DNA of 28,192 nucleotides from DATAPE01 sp034667545 (GTDB taxonomy: Bacteria; Actinomycetota; CADDZG01; WHSQ01). The position numbers and the translations under genes were made by a program. Below, piece by piece: positions 8,712 to 14,854 of the stretch (positions are counted from its first letter, which is position 1; each line of letters starts with the position of its first letter). Location of the stretch: positions 1 to 28,192 of the forward strand of contig JAXDJR010000060.1 of the NCBI GenBank assembly GCA_034667545.1. The letters run 5' to 3'. Below the pieces are notes generated by a model that saw only the letters and a list, made by a program, of their open reading frames with translations, made no database searches and was not told where the DNA came from.

Positions 8712-9472
8712 GCGCGGTCGCTCTGCCGCAGCATGACGGTCTGCTCCATGAACTCGGCGAGGATCAGCACGAACCCGGCGGTGACGGCCAGCCCCACGCT
8801 GACATTGATCAGTGGGATCGTGCCCGCCGACAACAACTCTCCGGCTTTCCCCAGCGGCAGGAAGTTCTCCAGGAACCAGCGAGCGAATAGCAACCCTGCA
8901 ACGCCTATGGCGACAAACCCGCCTGCTCCCGTCGCCTCGGTCGCCTCGATGGCAGCTTCTGGACTTAGGCGCTTGGCCGTCAGGTACTCACCGGCGAGAT
9001 AGATGTGCAAAAGGGCCGTGGCAAGGATGACTCCTCCTTGAAAGCCGCCACCGGGGCTGAGGTGAGCGTGGATCACGATGTAGATGCCGAATAGGACGAT
9101 GGGTCCGACGAGCAGCAGGCCCAGAACGCGGATGGAATCGCTCGTGTGCGGTGCGATCCGATTGCGGGCGTGGTCTTGATCGCCTTGCGATTCTTGCTCG
9201 TCTCGTTGAGCACGCAGGATGATAGCGAGTCCCACTACCGCTGCGAACAGGATCATCTCTTCGTTGACAGTGTCGAACCCGCGGTAATCGAAGTTCACAG
9301 CGGTAACGGTGTCGGTCAAGTGGCGCTCCGGTGTCGCAACCTTGTTGATGATGTCTCCGTAGGGACCACGGTAATGGCCGAACGCCGGCAGCCCGAAGAT
9401 CGCCCACGCATACAGGATCGCTACGCCAGCACCTCCAACGAGCACAAGACGACGGCGCCCCACCGCGGTCAC
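8708..9472 (-). CDS. mrpB: Fused MbhE-like domain plus Mrp subunit B (MnhB)
   Basis: About 254 residues. The first ~100 carry one membrane helix, then DTVTAVNFDYRGFDTVNEE and a second helix; this motif belongs to the MbhE domain that in MrpA-type systems is at the C-terminus of MrpA. The rest is MnhB: RVLGLLLVGPIVLFGIY, AHLSPGGGFQGGVILATA, and a final long hydrophobic pair. I place the start at GTG 9472 because it overlaps the preceding stop by four bases (GTGA) and has GAGGTGG 6 nt upstream; an ATG at 9523 is open but lies inside the neighbour. It replaces the MrpA C-terminal part and MrpB with a single protein. Confidence 0.85.
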   Translation of the reverse strand: MTAVGRRRLVLVGGAGVAILYAWAIFGLPAFGHYRGPYGDIINKVATPERHLTDTVTAVNFDYRGFDTVNEEMILFAAVVGLAIILRAQRDEQESQGDQDHARNRIAPHTSDSIRVLGLLLVGPIVLFGIYIVIHAHLSPGGGFQGGVILATALLHIYLAGEYLTAKRLSPEAAIEATEATGAGGFVAIGVAGLLFARWFLENFLPLGKAGELLSAGTIPLINVSVGLAVTAGFVLILAEFMEQTVMLRQSDRA

Positions 9473-9711
9473 TCCGAGCCACCTCGCACTTTGGCGAGGG
9501 TCAGCATGATCATCAGTGGCCACGCCACGACACCGACCACCAACTGGGACAGCGCGACATCGGGGGCCTGGAATAAGAAGAAGAGAAGAGCGAGCAGAAG
9601 ACCGTAGAAGCTCGCTGCGATCGCCTGGCGGGTAGGGTCGTGCGAAGAGACAACGCCAACGCTACCCGCTGCTACCAGAACCAGGACAACGAACTGGAGC
9701 ACGGCAATCAC
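9469..9711 (-). CDS. MbhD-like (DUF4040) antiporter subunit
   Basis: An 80-residue, three-helix membrane protein. The central YGLLLALLFFLFQAPDVALS is the hallmark of the MbhD/DUF4040 domain, which is a part of MrpA in canonical Mrp operons and a stand-alone subunit in Mbh-type hydrogenases. Its ATG overlaps the mrpG stop by four bases and its stop overlaps the next start. It is too small to be a truncated MrpA: the NuoL-like portion is absent with no debris around. Confidence 0.85.
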   Translation of the reverse strand: MIAVLQFVVLVLVAAGSVGVVSSHDPTRQAIAASFYGLLLALLFFLFQAPDVALSQLVVGVVAWPLMIMLTLAKVRGGSE

Positions 9712-10022
9712 CGGGTTTGTTCCTCCTCGAGGATCACCCAGCGTCCAAACTCACGGATCCGAGCGGCGCGGGCAGTTGCATGGGTCAACACTGGGCTGAT
9801 CAGCACGAGCAGCATCACGACAAGGATCGATTTCACGCCCTGTTGTTTCAGCGCATCCTCAACAACGAGGGCAGCACCGATCAGGAAGGCTCCGAGGGTC
9901 GACGCGGGGCCTACGTAGTGCAGCCGATCGTAGAAGTGGCGCATGGCCAGGATGCCCAGACACGACATGAGCTCGACGAGGACGCCCACGAAAAGCAGCA
10001 CGGTTGCCACTGCATGCTGCAT
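9708..10022 (-). CDS. mrpG: Mrp antiporter subunit G
   Basis: A 104-residue membrane protein with three hydrophobic stretches and the MrpG/MnhG signature LGILAMRHFYDRLHYVGPA followed by TLGAFLIGAALV. The start is ATG at 10022, four bases after the mrpF stop; a longer in-frame start would run into mrpF. The charged C-terminal tail (RIREFGRWVILEEEQTR) is cytoplasmic by inference. It forms part of the small-subunit E-F-G set seen in every Mrp and Mbh module. Confidence 0.92.
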   Translation of the reverse strand: MQHAVATVLLFVGVLVELMSCLGILAMRHFYDRLHYVGPASTLGAFLIGAALVVEDALKQQGVKSILVVMLLVLISPVLTHATARAARIREFGRWVILEEEQTR

Positions 10023-10026
10023 GCCG

Positions 10027-10278
10027 CTACACCCACCGTTCCAGGAAGCGCGCGAACACCAGCCCGCCGGCGAAAGAGAGCAGGGCAAGAGCCAGAGCTA
10101 GGTCGAAGAACGGGGGCCGGTGCAATCCTTGGGCCAGTAGCAGCAGGATGAGGCAGACGATCACCGACGCCAGCTCCAGACCCACCAGCCGGTCCATCGG
10201 TGGCTCCCGGAAGGCAACCCACCCGCATGGGATCAAACCCAGGATGAGAGCCAGCGCAGCGAGCAGCCAGATGTTCAC
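10027..10278 (-). CDS. mrpF: Mrp antiporter subunit F
   Basis: An 83-residue, three-helix protein. REPPMDRLVGLELASV fits the conserved MrpF region (Arg/Asp pair between helices 1 and 2), and DLALALALLSFAGGLVFARF fits the last helix. The GTG start at 10278 overlaps the mrpE stop by four bases (GTGA). Length is normal for the family. Confidence 0.9.
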   Translation of the reverse strand: MNIWLLAALALILGLIPCGWVAFREPPMDRLVGLELASVIVCLILLLLAQGLHRPPFFDLALALALLSFAGGLVFARFLERWV

Positions 10279-10757
10279 AGGTCGGCGTAGATCTTCTGTT
10301 CGGTGTCCTCCCTAGGGGAGGGGATCAGCTGGTGGACCAGCATCAGGTCGGATTCTTCGTCTATCCCGATGACGTAAGTGTTGGGAGATACGGAGAGCGC
10401 TGGTACCACCAGGGCACGACGCGCGGAGGAGCGGGCATCGTCTCCTCCCCTGCGGAACGGGATCGCTCGAAACGCACTGTTCACTGGATGGCCGGCGAGG
10501 TGACGGATCAACGCGACGCTGAGAAGCCAGCAGTCACGGACGATACTGCCCGGCAGCTTCCACACCCGCAGCAGCCAACGAGGATCGGGATCGAACCTGA
10601 CAAGTCCTTGAGCCTGGACAACCTCTGCCGCAGTCGCCGCGATCGCGGCCGCGATCATGCCGGCGATGAGCTCCGCAACCGAGACGGTGACGAGCAGCAG
10701 CCACAGCCCGAGAAGGGCCACCCACCACGCCACCCACCAGCCGATCCGAGCGCGCAC
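10275..10757 (-). CDS. mrpE: Mrp antiporter subunit E
   Basis: A 160-residue protein with two to three N-terminal hydrophobic segments (WWVAWWVALLGLWLLLVTVS; ELIAGMIAAAIAATAAEVV) and a hydrophilic C-terminal domain, as in MrpE/MnhE. SVSPNTYVIGIDEESDLMLVH is the conserved C-terminal motif (family pattern: S..PGT.. followed by LLVH). GTG at 10757 is the chosen start; upstream DNA has no Shine-Dalgarno but has a promoter positioned so that transcription would start at the GTG itself. It is the first gene of the antiporter module. Confidence 0.9.
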   Translation of the reverse strand: MRARIGWWVAWWVALLGLWLLLVTVSVAELIAGMIAAAIAATAAEVVQAQGLVRFDPDPRWLLRVWKLPGSIVRDCWLLSVALIRHLAGHPVNSAFRAIPFRRGGDDARSSARRALVVPALSVSPNTYVIGIDEESDLMLVHQLIPSPREDTEQKIYADL

Positions 10758-10763
10758 GGCGGC

Positions 10764-10791
10764 ATCATAGGAGCGTCCAGACCCTCGACAA
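10764..10791 (-). promoter_or_regulatory. Putative sigma-70-type promoter of the mrp operon (leaderless)
   Basis: On the minus strand TTGTCG (10791-10786) and TATGAT (10769-10764) are separated by 16 bases. The -10 box is followed by GCCGCC and then the GTG of mrpE, which puts the expected +1 on or next to the start codon. No ribosome binding site precedes the GTG. Leaderless mRNAs are common in actinobacteria. Inferred from sequence pattern only. Confidence 0.5.
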
Positions 10792-10921
10792 GCGATGGGA
10801 TGGTCACCGGTAGACGGTGCCGATGTGGTACCAGGTCAGCCTCAATCGTCGGAAGGAGGAACGGCCCGCCTAGCCCTCCAGCCACGATGCCTCCAGCAAT
10901 CGGACTGGCAGCAGCGCCACG

Positions 10922-11104
10922 CACGCTTCCGGCAGCCTGGGAAACGGAGAACCCTTCGAGCGCTACCTCGCAGATGCCTACGTTGCCGCGCTGTCGGGCT
11001 CTGGCAAAGGCTCTCCCCGCCGCCCGGAGCTGGTGGTGCTGGTGAGCCACGAGATCATCACGCGCGGCTGGAAGGATGTGCGAGCGGGATTGGTCTCGAG
11101 CTTA
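10922..11104 (+). pseudogene. Remnant of a DUF222/HNH-endonuclease (13E12-type) protein
   Basis: The second frame on the plus strand (stop at 10871-10873 upstream) contains GNGEPFERYLADAYVAALS, then RRPELVVLVSHEIITRG and WKDVRAG. This layout (a conserved block ending in a beta strand, His, then RG and an E/G-rich turn) resembles the central DUF222 region of actinobacterial HNH endonucleases related to the 13E12 repeat. There is no start, no HNH domain and no C-terminal part, and similarity fades after about 11104. I read it as a decayed fragment. Such genes are frequent in actinobacterial mobile elements and repeats. Identification is from pattern memory and moderate only. Confidence 0.45.
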
Positions 11105-11287
11105 GGTAGCTATCGGCGCTTTGGTCAGCGCCATGGAAACGCGCGATCGAACGCTTCCCCAGGTAGATCCATGGTTGCCCACGCAACTCAACCGAGGGGG
11201 TGCGGACTGCGCGCGGAGCAGCGAGGTTTCGACCGTACTTTCGGGAGGATGAACGGTCTTTGAGCGGACTGGTCACAATGGTTTCGA

Positions 11288-11402
11288 TCGTGTTGGAAAG
11301 GTTTTGCAGGCGGTCAATGGCGCCTTCTATCGATTTGACAATGTCTTCATGACGGAGCATGTCCATCGCGTTCAAGGCGTCGCCATAGACGCGTGCCTTC
11401 AC
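11288..11402 (-). pseudogene. PhoU-like DUF47-family C-terminal fragment
   Basis: About 38 residues (DALNAMDMLRHEDIVKSIEG, AIDRLQNLSNTIETIVT) resemble the C-terminal helices of DUF47/PhoU-like regulators that accompany phosphate transporters. The N-terminal ~150 residues expected for the family are absent. A GTG at 11402 overlaps the UppP-like stop by four bases, so it might still be translated as a coupled short product running to 11058, but sequence beyond about 11288 matches nothing I know. The bases here are visibly more AT-rich than nearby genes. Between 11105 and 11287 I see no recognisable gene. Confidence 0.35.
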
Positions 11403-12330
11403 AATCGCTGTCCGGTCGCCAGGAAGCCGATCAGGCACGCGAGTCCCTCCAGCACACAGAACACGCCAAACGGCGTAAGCGTCTTGGTGGTGAAGTAGCG
11501 CATCAGGAAGCGAACGGAGATATATGCGGCAATGCCAGCCACGATGCTGCCAACCAGGACCTGCATGCGGATCCCATCACCGAGAGGTCCGAAGAGGTCG
11601 GGCAGCTTGTAGATACCGGCGGCCAGGATGATCGGTGTCGCTAACAGGAACGAGAAGCGGGCCGCTTCTTCGTGGGAGAGGCCGCGCACGAGCCCAGCGA
11701 CCATCGTAATGCCCGACCGGCTGATTCCCGCTATCAAGGCCAGGACCTGGGCCAGGCCGATGACGAACGCCTCTCTGAATTCGAGCGTGTCGAGGCGCCG
11801 GAAGTTGGTTCGCTCATGGGTGGTGCCGCGCTCAGCGGCGATGGCCCGGACCTCCGCCCGTCGGCGGACCGCCTCGCCTGCCAGCAGGATTACCCCGTTG
11901 ACGATCAGGAACGCGGATGCGAACAGCGGCTTGGAAAAGATCACGCGCAAGGGGTGCTCGAACGCCAAACCAGTCAGGCCGGCTGGGATCGTGGCGACCA
12001 CAGCAGCCACGCGATGCGTTCGTCACCTGTCCGAATGACTCTCCACGGCGCTTGGCGCGCTCGGAAGGCGGCGCCGAGGGTTCGGAAGAATCCTCCGATG
12101 ATTACCCGCCAATCTTTCCAGAAGTAAATCAGCAAGGCAGTGGCGGTGGCGACGTGCAGCCCGACGAGGAAAGCCAGGAAGAACGATTCGGGCCGCGCTT
12201 GCACCCGGGCGAGATCGTGCCACCCCAGCACCGTCGGAAGGACGACCGCCTGCCCGAGGCTCGAGATCGGAAACAGCTCGGTGACGCCTTGTACCAAGCC
12301 CATAACGAAGGCTTGGATGTAAGTGATCAC
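11399..12330 (-). pseudogene. uppP: UppP/BacA-like undecaprenyl-diphosphatase, frameshifted
   Basis: Two overlapping frames together cover a complete UppP-like protein. The first part has QGVTELFPISSLGQAVVLP; the second has AGISRSGITMVAGL (the PGxSRSG-type motif). Near 11998-12006 the frame breaks: the mRNA reads CTGCTGTGG where CTGCTG-GTGGTC (LLVV) would keep the frame, which points to loss of one G. The family normally recycles the C55 lipid carrier by dephosphorylation at the membrane. Here the conserved His of the SS-x-GH motif is Gln (CAG), a second sign of decay. GTG at 12330 is the likely start. A sequencing error could explain the frameshift but not the His change. Confidence 0.75.
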
Positions 12331-12526
12331 AGGACGGAACTCTTCATTTGTGCCGGGCGAGCTTAGCGCGCTCGATCCGCCATAAGGTCGTACCAACCTG
12401 ACCAACGCGGGGAGCTCGGGACACAAGACATGTCGTCAGCTCTTTTCCGATCAGGCCGCCCGAGCGCCAAGCTTGAACACCGGAGCCCGCCGTAGGCTCG
12501 AAAAGCCGAGGCTGAAAGGAGGCGGA

Positions 12527-12903
12527 GTGGGGCAACTTATTGAGGTCTCTGTTGGGATCGGCATTGGATTGATCGGTGGTGTGCTCTCGGGCTTGTTCGG
12601 GATCGGCGGTGGAGTGATCATCGTGCCAGCTTTGATCGCGTTAGGCCTTACTCAGCGGCAAGCGAGCGGCACGTCGCTGGCCGCGCTGTTGCTGCCAGTC
12701 GGGTTGCTCGGTGTGATCGAGTATGCCCGGAGGCACGAGATCCGGTCCACTACGGGCTCGGTATCGCGATCGGGCTCATGATCGGGGTGCTCGGTGGGGC
12801 AGTGCTCGCCGGGCGCCTCTCAAATACCCTCCTGGAACGGCTGTTTGGCCTTTTCCTGGCCGTTTTGGCGGTGAAGTTCCTTATCTTTCCAACGGGAGGT
12901 TGA
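12527..12903 (+). pseudogene. Half-size TSUP (TauE/SafE, DUF81) transporter, frameshifted
   Basis: A GTG at 12527 with AAAGGAGG four bases upstream opens a frame with helices and the GGVLSGLFGIGGGVIIVPAL motif that marks TSUP-family exporters of sulfite, sulfonates or similar anions. After ARRHEI the frame is lost near 12743, and the continuing sequence (YGLGIAIGLMIGVLGGAVLA, RLFGLFLAVLAVKFLIF) is in the next frame to a TGA at 12901. Restoring one G (CGG-GTC instead of CGGTC) gives a ~125-residue protein, normal for half-size members. It is divergent from the uppP-like gene. It could be a real pseudogene or a sequence error. Confidence 0.75.
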
Positions 12904-12991
12904 GACTGTTCGCTCCGGCGAACATAGCTGACCGATTGCTGAACGGCCTCATCGCTCGATTTAGCCAACGCCGCCTCGTGGCATAGCAAAT

Positions 12992-13090
12992 GCAGCTCAA
13001 GCGCGGCGTGGTTTGAGCTTCTACCTCGAGTACGACAGAGGCACCGAGACAACCCGCCAGCTGGCGAACAAGCTCGCGGGCTACATCAGC
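12992..13090 (+). pseudogene. Fragment of a replication-relaxation family protein
   Basis: The frame reads RRGLSFYLEYDRGTETTRQ then LANKLAGYI. FxLEYDRGTE followed by a K-L-x-x-Y helix is the signature of plasmid replication-relaxation proteins found on actinobacterial plasmids and integrative elements. Only about 33 residues are recognisable and there is no start. The continuing open frame to 13411 (GEDGAWCGTRI onwards) does not match this family. It is evidence for former plasmid or ICE DNA. Confidence 0.5.
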
Positions 13091-13243
13091 GACCCATCGC
13101 CGGGAGAAGACGGCGCGTGGTGCGGCACCAGAATCAGGATGTTCGGGAAGCCTTCGGTTCCCCGGTCCAGTCCTTGGCCACGCCGAAGTCGGACAGGCAA
13201 ACGAGCCAACGGGTTCAGGGAGCACTCAGAGAAGGAGAAGACT

Positions 13244-13500
13244 CAAGTACCAGACGAGGAGTCCGCGGAGGCTCTCGTGGCCGCTCTGCCGCTGGTCAAG
13301 GTGGACAGGGAGCTCGTGGGTGATCAGGAGTTCCGCAATCTGCTCGCGGCACTGAACTTCGAGGCGACCTACGACCCGAGAGAACGAGCTGACCCAACAG
13401 GGTCACGTTGATCCCCGAGCTGACGGATCCTGATGGGAGCCGCGCGCCCCTTTTGTACGTGCCCCCGGTGGGACTCGAACCCACACTGTGGCCGGTTTAA
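13244..13500 (+). pseudogene. C-terminal remnant of a serine recombinase, running into the tRNA
   Basis: One frame has VDRELVGDQEFRNLLAALNF then EATYDPRER, and another continues with VTLIPELTDPDGSRAP and LLYVPPVGLEPTLWPV before TAA at 13498-13500. This resembles the extreme C-terminus of large serine recombinases, whose ends (E-x-x-x-TYD and VPPVGLEPT) are often read from DNA that overlaps an opposing tRNA gene. The frame changes near 13385-13400, so it is not functional. The catalytic N-terminal domain is absent. Confidence is limited because only the tail is available. Confidence 0.4.
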
Positions 13501-13533
13501 GCGACCTTCCTCTACCAGTTGGGATACGGGGGC
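13460..13533 (-). tRNA. tRNA with UAA anticodon and short variable loop
   Basis: The minus strand folds as a cloverleaf: acceptor GCCCCCG/CGGGGGC (7 bp), a short D-arm (TCC/GGA with GG in the loop), anticodon stem GGTCG/CGGCC around loop CTTAAAC, five-base variable loop ACAGT, and T-arm GTGGG/CCCAC with TTCGAGT. The anticodon is UAA (13499-13497), which would read UUA leucine codons, and the discriminator is A73. CCA is not encoded. Leucine tRNAs normally have a long variable arm; this one does not, and its D-stem is only 3 bp (a 4-bp stem would contain a C-A mismatch). The amino acid is therefore uncertain. Confidence 0.85.
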
Positions 13534-13545
13534 TGCTCCTTCATT

Positions 13546-13581
13546 CTCCCCGCAGTCGCGAGCGCGGCGCGGCGCGGGGAA
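13546..13581 (-). terminator. Possible hairpin between the SCO1664-like gene and the tRNA
   Basis: Seven to eight pairs of TTCCCCGC/GCGGGGAG flank a 20-base GC-rich loop, located 17 bases after the stop of the SCO1664-like gene. There is no T-run after it, so it would be a weak or non-canonical terminator, or a processing hairpin ahead of the tRNA. Confidence 0.25.
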
Positions 13582-13597
13582 GACGAATAACGGAGCC

Positions 13598-14317
13598 TCA
13601 GATGATCGGCCAGGGAAGCGGTCGCTCCGAGGTCGGCGACGGGAAACAGTCCTCGACCAGGAGCGTCTCGACGCGGGCCAGGGTGGCCGCCGACTCCTCG
13701 GGCGACAGGAGATCGGCGAGCTCATCCCCCAGGCCCCCGGGGCGTGCAAGCTCGGCCCCCAGCCGGTCCAATTGCGCCCTGAGGACGTCGCCGAACGGCT
13801 TCTCCGCGAACTGCCAGATCACGGTCCGCAGCTTCGGCTCGACGTTGAACGTGAGACCGTGATCGACCGCCCACACGCGGCCGTCTCCGTCCTGCAACAC
13901 ATGACCCGCTTTCCTGTCGGCGTTGTTGACCACCGCATCGAGGGCCGCGAACACGCGGAAGTCCTCGAGCCGGTGTTGCATCAGGGTCAGGTAGTGAAGC
14001 TCGGGATCGTGCTCGATGAACAACTGAACCGACCCTGGGCCAAGCGGTGCTTCTTCTCGCAGCACAGTTGGGGGAACGATGTGCCAGCCTGCAGCTTCGC
14101 TCACGAGGAAGGTAGCAACCTCGCGCGCCGACAACGTCCCCGTGGGGAAATCCCACAACGGGCGTTCACCTCGATTGGGCTTGTACACGGCCAGGGTCTC
14201 TGACCCCTCGGCCCGCAATCGGGCCAGGAACGTGTAGTTGGACGAGTATGGAAGCAGGCCCAGGACCTCCACCTCTCCCCGATCGAGGATCGCCGCACTG
14301 CCGGCGAGTTGCGCCAC
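13598..14317 (-). CDS. SCO1664-family protein (kinase-like fold)
   Basis: This 239-residue protein matches the SCO1664 family, distantly related to phosphatidylinositol 3/4-kinase-like folds. Visible parts are LAVYKPNRGERPLWDFPTG (Lys in a nucleotide-binding position), then LHYLTLMQHRLEDFR, AALDAVVNNADRKAGHVL and WAVDHGLTF, which resembles catalytic-loop (NNADRKxxH) and metal-binding (DHG) motifs. The substrate is not known. GTG 14317 directly follows the DUF3090 stop (TAG-GTG). It ends the block that includes the phosphomutase and DUF3090, an arrangement seen in many actinobacteria next to mycothiol-related genes; no mshC is visible here. Confidence 0.9.
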   Translation of the reverse strand: MAQLAGSAAILDRGEVEVLGLLPYSSNYTFLARLRAEGSETLAVYKPNRGERPLWDFPTGTLSAREVATFLVSEAAGWHIVPPTVLREEAPLGPGSVQLFIEHDPELHYLTLMQHRLEDFRVFAALDAVVNNADRKAGHVLQDGDGRVWAVDHGLTFNVEPKLRTVIWQFAEKPFGDVLRAQLDRLGAELARPGGLGDELADLLSPEESAATLARVETLLVEDCFPSPTSERPLPWPII

Positions 14318-14854
14318 CTAGGTCGGGGGGCGATGGCCGTTGGAGGCCGGACAGATATGTCCTTCGGGATCGATGGGCAGCCCACAGAGCTGACACAGCG
14401 GCCGGCCTTCGGCAACGACGGCGAGCGCGTGCAGGATGAAGGCGCGCACCTGGTCGCGGCGAAGATGGAACTGCACGCCAGGCTCGTCTTCATCGTCGTC
14501 CAGCACCGGCTCCTCGTCGGACGTTTGTTCTTCCACCGCCCGCACGAGCACGAGCACGCGCTGTTCGGCCTCTTCATACGTGAGACCCATCATCCCGATG
14601 CGCCACTCCGGCTCGGTGGGCTCCGTGAGGGCGAGCGCAGGATCGCGCGCCGGCTCGGCCCCCGCGACCGTGTCGGCAGCATCGACCATCACAAGAAGTT
14701 CCCGCAGCTTGTCGGCGAGAACGGCTACCTGTTGCTTCTCGACGAGATAAGTAACGCTGCCGAAATCCCCCCGCGCCTGGATGTAGAAGACACGCGCGCC
14801 CGGGCGTCCCGTGTAATCGGCGGTGAATATCTCTGGCGTAAAGTCTTGATTCAT
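14318..14854 (-). CDS. DUF3090-family protein with C-terminal Cys/His motif
   Basis: A 178-residue protein of an actinobacterial family of unknown function (DUF3090). The start is ATG 14854, overlapping the phosphomutase stop by four bases (ATGA), and the sequence begins MNQDFTPEIFTADYTGRPG, then VFYIQARGDFGSVTYLVEKQ. The middle is acidic (TSDEEPVLDDDEDEPGVQF), followed by HLRRDQVRAFILHALAVV. The C-terminus holds CQLCGLPIDPEGHIC, a plausible Cys2-His-Cys zinc site. It is cytoplasmic by lack of membrane segments. The function is not established; the constant partnership with SCO1664 and the phosphomutase suggests one pathway. Confidence 0.9.
   Translation of the reverse strand: MNQDFTPEIFTADYTGRPGARVFYIQARGDFGSVTYLVEKQQVAVLADKLRELLVMVDAADTVAGAEPARDPALALTEPTEPEWRIGMMGLTYEEAEQRVLVLVRAVEEQTSDEEPVLDDDEDEPGVQFHLRRDQVRAFILHALAVVAEGRPLCQLCGLPIDPEGHICPASNGHRPPT

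Noticed and set aside
8708..9711. Truncated or broken mrpA
   Set aside because: The MbhD-like gene and fused MbhE-MrpB are intact, coupled, and in the order of Mbh modules; there is no debris of the NuoL-like portion.
11974..12426. Two overlapping uppP genes
   Set aside because: The first lacks the SRSG motif and the second lacks the N-terminal motif; together they make one UppP with a single frame break.
13460..13533. tRNA-Phe (AAA anticodon) or a tRNA-Sec for fdhA
   Set aside because: Shifting the loop to give AAA breaks the anticodon stem, and a tRNA-Sec would need a UCA anticodon and a long acceptor and variable arm.
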